Of a DNA stretch of 64,000 nt, positions 22,375 to 33,955 are shown in pieces; the stretch's first letter is position 1; each line of letters starts with the position of its first letter. The stretch is from Tricholoma matsutake. Taxonomy: Eukaryota; Basidiomycota; Agaricomycetes; Agaricales; Tricholomataceae. The notes beneath the pieces are model-generated. The model saw only the letters and a program-made list of their open reading frames with translations, searched no databases and was not told the DNA's origin. The stretch covers positions 9,362,001-9,426,000 of the forward strand of contig AP026548.1 in NCBI GenBank assembly GCA_026075535.2. The letters are read 5' to 3'. A program made the position numbers and the translations under genes.

Positions 22375-25300
22375 TCACAAACTAGGCACCTCTCCCTGCT
22401 CCAACAAATCCAGCGCCATCCGTGCCTGTTCCACCACATCCCTATCATCCTCCAACACCCCCCTAACCCCTCCATGGCCCGCACCCGCACCCGCACCTGC
22501 ACCCGCCCCTCCAACTCCCGTCCCCGCCCCTCCTCCAAACTCACAAATCCTCCTCAAAGGCCCCACCAACCCCGCCTCCACCATCAACCTCCTCCCTTCC
22601 ACATCCGACTGTGCCAACTCAAACACACATCCCACCACCGGTTTCCTGATCTCCGTTTTTGTACCCGCAAGACACGTTTGTAAGGAGGAGAGGACCCCTC
22701 GGGAGTCGAGGATGTGGGATTTGTGAGTTGATGTGCCGTTGGAGAGGTTGGCGAGGAGGTATGCTGCCTTTGGGTTGGGTGGGGAGGTGAGTGCGGTGAG
22801 TGGGATTAGAGAGGGAGGTTGCTTACTTGGAGTACGACGTCCTCTTCGGGAGAGTGAAATGCAGATTCGATATGTCTCATCAACACCGCTGGGCCAATCT
22901 CACGAAACACCATCTCAATCCCGTCTTCATTCTCCGCGAGGTTCCGCACCACGTTCAATGCCTGCTCTTGTACGCCCTCGACTGTGTCTGTTAGCAACCT
23001 GAAGTGAAACGTATGTAAAGATGCAAGCTCACAGCCCAAGTGGAAAAATGGAAAATGGAAGACTCACACAGAGATCCTCTCCCACCCAAGACACCGCATC
23101 ACATCCCTTTTCGTCTCGCTCGATGTCCTCCTCAAAAGATTCTTCACCGCCCACAGAGCACTCACGCGAAGCGCAGGATCATCCATTCTCATAACCCTCA
23201 CCAACCGCTTCATGAGACCTTTCTCAAGGAACACCTACGGAAATCGATATCGGTATCAGCTCCAGACAAAAAACGTAAGGAGTGGAAGAGGGACCTACAG
23301 GCCTCAACGGCGAGAACTCGTTCACGATGTTACATATAGCTGCTAATGCAGCACCTAGCACACGTCGATCTTCCACTTCCACTTCCACTTCCACTTCCAC
23401 TTCCACTTCCACTTCCACTTCCACTTCCACTTCCACTTCCACTTCCTCCCCTCCCCCATCCTCCTCTCCTTCTCCTTCTTTTTCTCCTTCCAATCCAACC
23501 CCCCTGCAAAAAACACCAAACACCCTCATCCCCAACCCGCTATCCACAATATTCGTCCTGAGCACAGCCACACCCCTACTGAGGGCGCGTACGCACTGAC
23601 ATGCGGCATAGCGCGTGCCGGTGTGTTGATGATGGAGGGCTGCGTGAATCAGGGGGAGGAGGGGGAGTGGTGTGGGTGTGGGTGTGGTGGCGTGGGTAGT
23701 GTTGGGAGGGGTAGTGGTACTTCCTATATTGGATGGGTTAGACGAAGGTAATGGAAGCGTAAACGACGTAGGTGACGTAAGGAATCGTCGTATATCATTA
23801 TCGAACAGTGAGATCGCTGCAATGGCCGTTAACGCCCCCTGTTTTTTTTTTGGAGTAGGTAAAGTTAGACAATCCATCCATCGATCAAGGAATGAAGATG
23901 TGCTGCACCTCTCGTAGACAGGAGATGGACTCTGGCTCTTCTTCGCCTTCCCATTCCCAGTAGTCTAGCTCTTTTGCGTTCGACCTTGAATTTGGATTGG
24001 TACTCGTGCCGATCCCGCCAGCACTGTTGATACTAGTACTTATCCAGAACCCCCCCGTTCCCATGCCCTCATCAACTTCCGCTCGAGCACCCCAAGCAGG
24101 GGTGATCTCATGAACGACGCGGACTAAACTCTCCAAACACCCGCGCTCGTACGCAGCCTGACACAACTCCGGGTCGTCCGATACGAGGTAGTCTATTCAA
24201 GCGAAAAGTATTATATCTCATGCACGTGTTTACTTTCAAGGAGGGGTACGTACATAGCACGAAGCATGCTCGAGTCTTGGATACGAGCCCCGTCCCAGAG
24301 GGAGACTCAGAAGGTTCGCTGAGCATGCGGTTAACGATGTTCATGACGGTGCGTACGCATGAGTCGTCCGCGTGAGAGTGTGGGTGGTTTGAGGGTCCTG
24401 TGTGCCCGGTGGGAGAAGTGAGGGAAGAGAGAGAGGGGGTAGAGGATGATGCGGCGCGAAAGATGTGTGTTGCGCTACAAAGGGAAGGTTACATATGGCT
24501 GAGGGTGATGGGAAGACGAATGCTTACCAGAGACAAGCGGCAAGCTGGACATCGGTAGAACGTGATTTGGACATGGAGAGCACAATGGAGAGCGTCGATG
24601 GAGCTAGTAGATCAGGATTAGTGATTTGGGTATATTAAGTAACGGTCGAAAATGACTTGCTTTCTCTGTCCAAAAAAGACTTTGCCAGCGCACCCGCCAC
24701 GATTGGATTCTCCTTTGCCAATGCAGCAAGCGCACTCAACGCCGCTTCCTGCAACTACAATCCACTCAATTCCCAATGCACCCAACAGAAAACATGGAAT
24801 AAACGAACCTTGACATCCTTACTCCTCAACAGCCCCGTCAACCCCCTAGCAACCCAACCCCCGCCCCTCGCCGCCTCCCTCCCCACCGCACTAGTCTTTT
24901 CCCAGCCACGACTTTGTCTAACTTTAGCTTCTTTTACTCGTTCAAGGGGTGGAAGCCACTCCGAGACTGCTTTGCGGTGGACGGGAGAACGAATAGCAGC
25001 GCCGAGGAGCTGGGCGATGGAAGTTGAGATACTAGTTTGCGGAGGGTGCATAGGTTGGTTAGTGGTGGTGGAGAGATTTAGGAGGGGGAGGTATATATCG
25101 AGTGAGTCGTTCTAATTTATGTCAGCCGACGTGTAAAATGGGAGAAGAGAGACATACCTGGAAGAAGTAATCAAGTGCCATCCTTGCCTCGTTCCTAATG
25201 GTCGACTTTTCCGGACGTAAGCCCCATTGTGAAGGGCCTACGACGTCAGCGATGGATGCAGTTAAAGCGCGGAGACCCCTTGCGAAAGCGGAGCGCAGGG

Positions 25301-25696
25301 CTTGTGGATCTGAGGGCTGGAATTTTGATATGGCGTAGAGAAAGGCTCTGGGTGCATGGCTATGTAGGAGGGCACTTAGTGCTTCTTCAGAGCCTGCGTA
25401 GAATGAGGGTTAGGGTTTGGACAGAGATGAGAGATAGCTACCGTAAGAAAGAGAAGAAAGGACGTGTGCGGCTTCTATTCTAATCCAAGTCTTGTTATGA
25501 GCGTCTCCTGTATGATTCTGTGGGTAATTCAGGCATTCGATTAGTCTATGTACAACTTATCAATATCCTACATTATTCTATTCTTCATTGCTCACGTTCG
25601 TATAAAGACGCCATCCCTGGCAAGTGATACTTTTGCAGAGGGGTTTCCAATAACTGTGTTTTTGGCCTGTTTGAGTATGTCCAGGTTGAGAGTCAT
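22375..25696 (-). CDS. ARMC8: Armadillo-repeat protein ARMC8 / Gid5 (Vid28) homologue, GID/CTLH ubiquitin ligase subunit
   Basis: A 12-exon gene; in transcript order 25596-25696, 25442-25545, 25158-25393, 24809-25111, 24661-24748, 24528-24603, 24254-24474, 23909-24192, 23299-23838, 23068-23234, 22827-22998 and 22375-22767. The total is 2685 nt (894 aa) with every phase consistent. Segments follow ARMC8 in order: KNTVIGNPSAKVSL at the N terminus, STDVQLAACLCATHIFRA, DDSCVRTVMNIVNRM, YYLVSDDPELCQAAYERGC, NIVNEFSPLRPVFLEKGL, PALRVSALWAVKNLL and a C-terminal ARMALDLLEQ. In yeast and animals the protein is a scaffold armadillo subunit that recruits substrate receptors to the GID/CTLH E3 ligase; this role is inferred from the family. 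Intron 24604-24660 has a GC donor (GCAAGT). An in-frame hexanucleotide array encodes a Val-Glu repeat. The length is closer to yeast Vid28 than to the 673-aa animal protein. The gene has no break. Confidence 0.92.
23371..23446 (-). repeat. Coding hexanucleotide microsatellite (TTCCAC)12 in ARMC8
   Basis: Twelve perfect TTCCAC units plus TTCC. On the coding strand the unit is GTGGAA, giving alternating Val-Glu. It lies in an acidic, low-complexity insert between two armadillo repeats (before DRRVLGAALAAICNIVNEF). Confidence 0.97.
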
Positions 25697-26284
25697 GGAG
25701 TAAAACAGCAACGTGGGAACAACATTCGGACCTTCCACGAACTTGATGAGTCACTGAAAACTCCCTGGACCGTCTCTAGAAACTTTCACGTTCCTACTCT
25801 GAGAGTGAAACACCTCCAGTGAATAAATTGATTACAGCTCCAAGGGAAGTGCGACCGTTTGGTCATGCTATTATGTAAAACAAAATCCATAGATCTTACA
25901 AGCTGACGGGATGGTTTTTAGAGTCAGCTTATCCAGAATTCAATTATGCAAAATCTTCACACGTTACATCCCCGTAAATCACAAGTGAAGATATTGGCCT
26001 TGTCACATGTCACCATGAATTTTGAAGTCTGACAAAATTCTGGACCTTAGCTCTACATGAGTGGAGAAGAAGGGAAGTAGGGAGAAGTTAAGGGGTAAGT
26101 ACCATCTACTGGTACAGCCTCTACATCCAAAAATATGTTTGTATGTGGGGATGCTGCAGTCTGGTCCCAAACCAAAGTTTGAACCTGAACTTTTCGAGGA
26201 CGTCCAGGTATTGGAAATTCCCATGAGTCCTGCCCATCCCACCTGTCCCACCTGTCCCGAGAATCAAATAATAGTCACTACAGT
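25697..26284. other. Intergenic region between ARMC8 start and KDZ remnant
   Basis: It must hold the ARMC8 promoter (minus strand) and probably the left end of the KDZ element, whose terminal repeat I could not define. Open stretches at 26003-26294 on both strands have no family features. Confidence 0.4.
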
Positions 26285-26642
26285 CCAACAGTAACGTAGA
26301 TGTCCTCCCTGAGCTTACAAACTGTAGGGGCCTTGAGCAAAGAGTACCCAGCGCTCTCCTTTGGCCAGTCCAGCAGTTCATTGCACTGGCCTCGAAATTG
26401 AAAGATGACATCCTCCTTGCCCAGCCGTCCTTTGTGTTAGTGCTTGATCCTCCTAAATTCCTTCCACCCACAATCACCACTTTTTTGCAGAATAGTTGTG
26501 GCATATCACTTGCTTGTGTTGAGAGTTGTTGGGAAACCCTGAAATCAACCATATGGAATGATGCCAGACTGCCGCATCACACAAGATTTTGCTGCCCATG
26601 GTCATCCTCTCGGGCTTTGTGTGTCCCAATGTGCTCTCACAG

Positions 26643-26916
26643 TGTTGAAATTAATCCCAGTGATGCATGCTGTATACATGAGGCAATACATGCAGCATAT
26701 GCATGTTACTGCGCTTACTGCGCATACATGCGGTAAACACATTCCTGAGTCATGTGACGTCCTTATTATTATGTATATAAGGAGAACCTGTACCATAGTA
26801 GGAATACAGTGTTCTTACCTCTGCTAACCCTAGCTGTAAGTCTAAGTAAACCCCAGGTAGGTTGTAAGGAACGTGTTGTCTCTTCCACTGTGCAGCGTAT
26901 ATAGTCTGCTCCAACA
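26643..26916 (+). repeat. Solo LTR (274 bp), family S, TSD CACAG
   Basis: It runs from TGTTGAAATTAA to CTCCAACA and is flanked by CACAG at 26638-26642 and 26917-26921. It lies inside the N-terminal part of the KDZ gene and is an inverted copy of 13140-13413 with identical length. It carries a TATATAAGGAGAACC box near 26774. No coding capacity. Confidence 0.93.
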
Positions 26917-27372
26917 CACAGCTGCGCTGAGCTTATTGTTCTGTTGATCTAGTTTCTTGCATGTTGTATCCACCTCATCATACCTGCACCAATGCCAGCT
27001 GCTTGTGTAGCAGAAGTGGGAAGTTGTTGAAGAAGGAGGAGCAAAGGCAGGGTGTCCTGTACACACTGGATAAGGGTGCACTTCCTATATGTTCAGTTCA
27101 CTTGTACTGCCATGGTGTGTTTTTGTACACATGTCAAGTGAGATGCGTACTGATTGTCATTAGCCTGTAACACCAATTATCACCATGATTTCCATGTCCA
27201 AGCTGGCACCCACACATACTACGATGCAATTCCAGATGTAATTCAAGTTGGGGAACATCAATTTGTGGAGTGCCAGCTCATACAGCTTTGGGTCACCTCG
27301 ATGCTTGTCTCATGGCAAGTACTCACTTCACATGTCAGAATCTTGGCCATGTCATGACTGTTCCTACAGGAC

Positions 27373-27744
27373 TGTTGGAATATAAGATGATATCGGCCTT
27401 CCATTGACATGTCACCACGTCGACTCACCTTTGCACTGCCACCACTTGTCATCTACATCCATTGACATTCCCACGACTCATTTAGATACTTCTTGCTACA
27501 CCCTTTGCCCCCATCTTCTCTATGTGCCCCTTCCCAAGTCTTGTTGACACATTTATGTACATAGTTGTAGTTGGTCTTATACATTGCACCCCGTTTCACT
27601 ACCTCAGTTGTTTGCCCACAAAACACTGAGGTATAGTACTTACTCTTGTTTTCGTATCCTTTTCCTCACTCTGTACATAGCGTATTCTTTCAGGTATATT
27701 GATATATAGTTGTTTGCCCATGAAACACTGAGCATATTCTTTCA
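27373..27744 (+). repeat. Copia-2 5' LTR
   Basis: TGTTGGAATA...TATTCTTTCA. It contains a near-duplicate TTGTTTGCCCA(C/T)(A/G)AAACACTGAG segment (around 27609 and 27712). Confidence 0.93.
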
Positions 27745-27809
27745 GGTTATGGGCCCTGCACTAGCTAACTAAATCAGAATCTGCTTCAAGACCATGCCGT
27801 GAACTCACC

Positions 27810-30800
27810 ATGTCTGCCACATTGACCACTGATATCCTTCCCTCCTCCGTGCCTAAGCTTATGGCAATGGGCATGAACTGGACAGCATTCTCCATCTGTT
27901 TCGAGGAGGCAATTGAGGCCAAGGGATTGTGGGGCCACTTTGATGGTACGACACCGCGACCAGTTCCAGCAGTGTCCCCCCAATGCAAACAGAATCTGAT
28001 GAGATGGCCAAAAGGGATCGTGACAAGAAGACCACGAAGGCCTTGCTCACACACTGGATCCCCGACTCAACCCTCATTCGTATCCATGCAAAGTCCCTGT
28101 TGAAGGACTGCTGGGACCTGATCACAATGGAGTACACACAAAAGGGAGCCTTCGCACAGGCAGACCTTCGCACACAGTTCATGGAGTCATGATGTCCAGA
28201 GAAAGGCAGTATCTGGGAGTTCCTTGATAGCCTGCGAGTAAAGCGGGAAGAGTTAGCCACGTATGGTGTGACCATTGAAGAGAAGGATTACTGTTCCACC
28301 ATCATCTCTTCGCTCCCAGTCCACCTCTCCAACTTTGCATTGACTCTCCTTGCCAATGCATGACTGTATGCCACTACCAAGACCGTTGATCCAGATGAGC
28401 TAATTGTGCTCATTTCTGAGGAGTCAGAGCAGAATGTTGCTCACCGCTCATGTCGAGGTGGTAGATCCTCCAAGGAAGACAAAGATGAGGCTATGACTGT
28501 GTCATCAAGTAAACGGGACAACAAGAAGTGCTGTTGGAACTGTGGTGAGGAGGGACACTTCAAGCACCAGTGCAAAAAGCCCATCAAGGACTCCGATAAA
28601 AAAAGGGGATGGCAGCAAAAAGAGGGACAATCCCAAGAAGAAAAGTGGGTCTGCTAATGCCGCTCAGGAGTCAGGATCTGAAAGCGATGAAGTTTTTGCC
28701 ACCTTCGATGTGGAAGACATTGACCCTGGAGATGAGTCAGACTGGTTCCTTGCGAGTGAGCCAGGGGAGAGTCCTGCATCTGACAGTGATTGGTTCACAG
28801 AGGTTGAGGATTCAGGAGAAGGCAGTGATACTGAGGAGTTATCTGGGATCAGTAGTGACGAGCGCGGCTCATGGTCTGACATTGACATGGACTCAGCTGG
28901 CCTAGAGGAATGCCTCATAACTGGAGTTGAGATTGTTGGAGAGATGCAAGCTGAAATCTATGACTCAGGGTGCATGAGTCATATCACACTGTACCACAGC
29001 GCCATGCAAAATTTTGTTGAAATCCCCCCCAAACCATTCCGAGCTGCCAACAAGCAAAGCTTTAAAGCTATAGGGAAAGGCGAGATGGTAATTGATGTCC
29101 CAGATGGAGCCGATATCTCGCAGCTGAAGATTACAGAGCTACTCTCCAGAGGTTGGTTACACCTTGGTGTCTGTTGGGCAACTTGATGACTGTGGCTTTA
29201 CTGTCACATTTGGCAGTGGAAAGTGCAAAATCATGGGACCAGATGGTACCCACATTGGAGAGTTCCCAAAGGTTGGGCAGCTGTATCATGTAACACATGA
29301 GGTGGAGTCAGCAAATGCAGCTATAGATACACTTACCCTGGACCTGTTCCACCATTGTATGGGCCACATTTCCCCTGACATTGCCAAGAGGCTTGTCCGA
29401 AATGGTTTTGTGACTGGCGTGAAGCTTGAGTCAAGCACTGATGACACCCCATTCTTTTGTGAGTCATGTGTGTATGCCAAAGCCACACGGAAGCCTATCG
29501 CAAAGAAACAACAGGGCGAGCACGCCACTGAGGTTGGTGGAATCATCCACAGTGACCTATGGGGACCGGCACCAGTTGAGACAAGGCAGAAGGCGGTACT
29601 ATGTTACATACTCCAATGACCACATGAGCTTTACAAAGCTCAATCTCCTCTGACAGAAAAGCAAACAACCTGTCGCCTACAAGAAAGTGGAGGCATGGTA
29701 CAAGACTCAGCTCAGTGTGCGCATCAAAGTCCTGCACTCTGATTCAGGTGGGGAGTATAAAGACAAAGAATTTATTGCACACTTGAAGTCCTGGGGCACC
29801 GAGCAGAGGTTCATGGTCCATGACACCCCAGAACACAATGGCATTGCAGAGCATCGAAACCGGACCATTCTCGAGCATGTCTGAGCTTTACTCCACACAA
29901 GTGGTCTCCCTAGGAACCTGTGGGGAGAAGCAGCCCACCATGTCATTTGGTTGATGAACAGGACATCGACAAAAGCTGTTGAGGGTATGACACCCTATGA
30001 GGCTCTCTTTGGCAAAAAGCCTGACTTGAGGAACATTCATGAGTGGGGAGAGAAGGTGTGGGTTCATGTTGAGGAAGCTGGTGACAAATTAGGTGGTCAG
30101 GTACGAGAGGGACGTTGGGTGGGAGTGGATGAGAACAGCAATGGGTACCAAATCTATTGGCCCAACAAACAAACCGTCAGAATTGAGCGGAACATTTACT
30201 TTAATCCTAATTGCTCGCCAACCTCTCCTCTCGAGGGGGAGAATGCAGGGTTTGATGAGATGAAGGTTGACAAAATTGTGCGCAATGACAACACCACAGC
30301 AACAACAATGCCCCCCATTGAAGCACCTCCCGAATCCCATGATGCAGAGCTCAAAATGCCAACTGACACTCAACCAGAACCTGCCCAATGCATTTGAAAA
30401 CCAAGTGCATGAGTCTGTGCACTCCTTGAGGGACACGGTGTCACGTCTGCACGACCATCCGACCCACTCCTCACCACTGGTGTACAGCCACCTACTGTTG
30501 ATGAAGAAGAGATGCCAAATCTTGTGGAGGTCGAGGATGATGATGATGAGCTAGAGGAATATTTGTTGGTAGCAGAGGTTAGTGAAGTCGAGGCTTTAGA
30601 TCCCCAAAATCTAGCAGAGGCAAAAAAACAGCCTGATTGGCTGCCATGGGAGGAAGGCATTTGTGAGGAACTCACTATGCTTGAGAAATCCAGAACATGG
30701 GAACTCGTTGATCCTCCAGCCAGTGCCAATGTTGTAGGCTCTAAGTGGGTGTTCCATGCAAAGAAAGATGCAGCAGGTCATATCACACACCACAAAGCAT

Positions 30801-32152
30801 GACTCATCACTCAAGGCTTCTCACAGGTTCCTGGCATCGACTACTTCGACACCTTTGCCCCCATTGCCCAGCTCGCATCGATATGAACTGTTCTTGCCAT
30901 TGCCACTGCTGAGGACCTCAAGCTCCATCAGATTGACATCAAAAGTGCATACCTCAATGGAGAACTCACAGATCATGAGGTAATCTACATGGCCCAGCTG
31001 CCTGGTTACCATGCACCGAACTTGAAGGGCAAGGTGTGCCATCTTTGAAAGACCCTCTATGGCCTCAAACAGTCTGGCCGTCATTGGTATCAAAAGCTCG
31101 TGGACATCATGTCCAAGCTCAAATTTTCAAGGTGCGAGGTTGACCAAGCTGTGTTTTTTTGTCAAAATGAGAGCTTGTTGATCATCATCTTGGTGCATGT
31201 TGATGACTACACCATTGCCGCGTCAACAATTGCTCTCATTGTGAACTTCAAAAGGGAAATGTCCAAACATGTTGAGATAACTGATCTGGGTGAGTTACAT
31301 TGGCTATTAGGCATCAAAATCAAAAAGGATAGGGAACAACGCACCATCCACCTCACCCAGAAGTCCTACATTGAATCCATCCTTCGCCATTATCATTTTG
31401 ATGAGTTGAAGCCCATATTGTCGCCTATGGAGCCTCATATCCATCTCATGACAGCCCAATCACCTCAAACAGCAGAGGAATTTGCAGCCATGTGAGATGT
31501 CCCCTACCATGAAGCTGTGGGATCGTTGATGTATGTGGCACTCAGCACTCGTCCTGACATAGCCTTTGCTGTGCAAACAGTCTCACATTTTTTGTCAAAA
31601 CATGGAATTGCCCATTGGGATGCCATTTTTTGTTATCTCAAGGGCACAAAGGACTTCTGGCTCACCTTTGGCCACGAGAAGACTGACCTGAAGGGCTTTG
31701 TGGACACTGATGGAAACATGGCTGAAGATCATTGTGCCATCTCCAGCTATGCACTCATAATCAACGGAGGTGCCGTATCCTGGTGTGCCAAATGCCAGGA
31801 GATTGTCTTGTTGTCAACCACTGAGAGCAAGTACATCACCATCACTCATGCAGCCAAAGAAATCCTTTGGATGTGGTCGCTTTTTGAACAAGTATTCAGC
31901 ACCAAACTCTCCCTGACCACACTCCTTTCCGACAACCAATCCACCATCGCACTCACCCAAGATCACCAGTACCATGCTCAAACAAAACACATTGACATTC
32001 ACTACCATTTCATCTGCTGGATAGTCAAGGACAATGCAATCAAACTTGTCTATTGTCCTACTGAAGACATGACTGCCGATGTGCTTACCAAGGCTCTCCC
32101 ATCCCACAAAGCAAAGCACTTCGCGTCACAATTTGGCCTCTTGCCATCTTGA
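27810..32152 (+). pseudogene. Copia-2 gag-pol polyprotein, broken mainly by TGA codons
   Basis: Gag begins MSATLTTDILPSSVPKL at 27810 and has a zinc knuckle CWNCGEEGHFKHQC near 28532. The protease-like site is YDSGCMSHIT near 28960. The integrase has HHCMGHISPDIAK, CESCVYAKA and DSGGEYKDKEF. RT shows SKWVFHAKKDAAGHITHHKA, HQIDIKSAYLNGELTDHEV and VHVDDYTIAAS (near 31198); RNase H runs 31517-32152 (STRPDIAFAVQ, STTESKYITITHAAKE, HIDIHYHFI). In the RT frame all four stops are TGA at arginine positions: 30800-30802, 30884-30886, 31046-31048 and 31493-31495. Gag stop 28190-28192 and integrase stop 29882-29884 are also TGA where CGA would fit. Frameshifts occur in gag and integrase. Confidence 0.9.
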
Positions 32153-32159
32153 GGGGGAG

Positions 32160-32531
32160 TGTTGGAATACAAGATGATATTGGCCTTCCTGCGACATGTC
32201 ACCACATTGACTCACCTTTGCGCTGCCACCACTTGTCGTCTACATCCGTTGACATTCCCGTGACTCATTTAGATACTTCTTGCTACACCCTTTGCCCCCA
32301 TCTTCTCTATGTGCCCCTTCCCAAGTCTTGTTGACACATTTATGTACATAGTTGTAGTTGGTCTTATACATTGCACCCCGTTTCACTACCTCAGTTGTTT
32401 GCCCACAAAACACTGAGGTATAGTACTTACTCTTGTTTTCGTATCCTTTTACTCACTCTGTACATAGCATATTCTTTCAGGTATATTGATATATAGTTGT
32501 TTGCCCACAAAACACTGAGTGTATTCTTTCA
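32160..32531 (+). repeat. Copia-2 3' LTR
   Basis: 372 bp, same ends as the 5' LTR, followed by AGGAC. Differences from the 5' copy cluster at CG/TG/CA sites. Confidence 0.93.
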
Positions 32532-33955
32532 AGGACATCAGCTACAAATTGTGCATGTCTGTTCAATGGGGCTCTCTCTGACATGGTCCCCCCCAGTGAC
32601 TGGCCCTTCAGCTTCACCATTACTACTGAGAATGTCTGGGATGGCTTTGTGATCTTTGCACTTATGGAAGACTGTCAGTACCGCTCAAAGACCCTGGAGG
32701 TGCCCCACACTGGTGCACAAAAGGATTGTTTCACTGAGGCACTTCGGGCTCAGAATCTTTGCTTGCATATCCACGGCCAACCTGAACTGCGACACTATTG
32801 CCAAAAATGTCTATGGCTCTATGGGAATCATTGGAAAGTCTGGGTGGTTGTCATTGATGGTGTTACTGTAGGCTGTGCATGCTGTGCGATCCACAACTGT
32901 AAAACCCCTCTTGCAAACACCTGGTCTTGCTTCTGTCCAAAGTATTCAGCCCACAATTCCATCTGTGCTGTTATTGGCTGCGATTCACCTGTCATTCCAG
33001 ATAGCCATACATGCTCGGATCCTCAGCATCAGGATGTTGAACAGATCCATCAGGCGAGAGGGCAGGCATGGTTCTGGCTCTGGGAGCACCTGCAGCATGC
33101 ATGAGTGGCACATCCAAATGATGTTGTCGCTGAGGAGAGGAATCCTCCTGATGTTGATGCTGAAACTGAGGAGTTTGATGTCGATGGCCCACCAGAGAAC
33201 AACCAGAAGCAAAAGATCTGGGCCCAGTTTGGTCAAAAGCAGACTCACAATGAGCAAATTATTGTCACACCATGTGGCATCATTATCGCATGGGAGACAT
33301 TTATGGTGCTGAAGGTGTTGGTAGTGTCATTGTAAGTGGACTGTGACTTCCATTTGAATGTGCCGTTTGGCACACTTGGTACAAATCAGGAAATGATCAA
33401 GTGTACGTTCTGCAGAGACATAAAGCCAGATCACATATTCTTTGATAACAACTGTACACTTGCGAAATCAGTCAAGGATGACCCTTTTTTTGAGGACATT
33501 GGACTCACAGTTGACGTCTTCCACTTCAAGTCAAAGCACTCTGAGATGGACACTTTTTGCCAGGAGCACTGCAACCCAGCTGCATATCCCAAGCTTATAT
33601 CTGAGGACAATAAGGGCTGGTATTTCAATTCATTGATTGCAGAGCAAACTAACATGTGGCTTGGAGCTTACCATGCTATCTGCCAAGAAATGGTTGTTGA
33701 TAAGTACACATCCTTTTTAGATGAGATGATTTTGTGCAGGAACTAGATGACATGGGAGAAGCTCGTGAAGGAATGGAGGTCACCCCAGAACTGGCCCTAT
33801 GTATACAATGATAGTGATGCAGCACTGATATAGTTGTAACAGAACAATGAATGGACAATACAAAATTCAATGAGACAACAAATCTAGTAGTATGTAACAA
33901 AAACATTTGGCACTACAAATACAACAAATCTAGCTGTTTTAATGTAGCTCAATGC

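Larger units (their letters stand above)
27373..32531 (+). mobile_element. Copia-2, full-length Ty1/copia retrotransposon (decayed), TSD AGGAC
   Basis: A 5159-bp element with 372-bp LTRs (27373-27744 and 32160-32531) and AGGAC at 27368-27372 and 32532-32536. The primer site GGTTATGGGCCC starts at 27745 and the purine tract GAGGGGGAG ends at 32159. It sits at an intron-exon junction of the KDZ gene. The LTRs differ at roughly 4 percent of positions, mostly CpG sites, so it is older than Gypsy-B. Confidence 0.95.
26285..33850 (+). pseudogene. KDZ-type transposase gene, split by a solo LTR and by Copia-2
   Basis: A transposase of the Kyakuja-Dileera-Zisupton group, present in three pieces: about 26285-26642, 26917-27372 and 32532-33850. 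The first two hold the N-terminal Cys cluster (PSFVLVLDPPKFLPPTITTF; LYPPHHTCTNASC; LKKEEQRQGVLYTLDKGA; HTYYDAIPDVIQVGEHQFVE). The third continues with SATNCACLFNGALSD and FTITTENVWDGFVIFALMED, a second Cys cluster (CACCAIHNCKTPLANT, FCPKYSAHNSICAVIGC) and the DDE region (HIFFDNNC, TVDVFHFKSKHS, IAEQTNMWLGAYHAICQE). Introns are visible, with 33332-33389 the clearest. Decay includes a TGA at 33102-33104 where arginine fits (LQHA-stop-VAHPND) and a 1-nt loss near 33301. Family assignment is firm; the element ends are not found. Confidence 0.85.

Noticed and set aside
22474..22683. Arg/Thr-rich plus-strand frame
   Set aside because: Antisense shadow of the last ARMC8 exon.
23282..23599. Ser-Thr repeat protein on the plus strand
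   Set aside because: It is the antisense reading of the TTCCAC array inside an ARMC8 exon.
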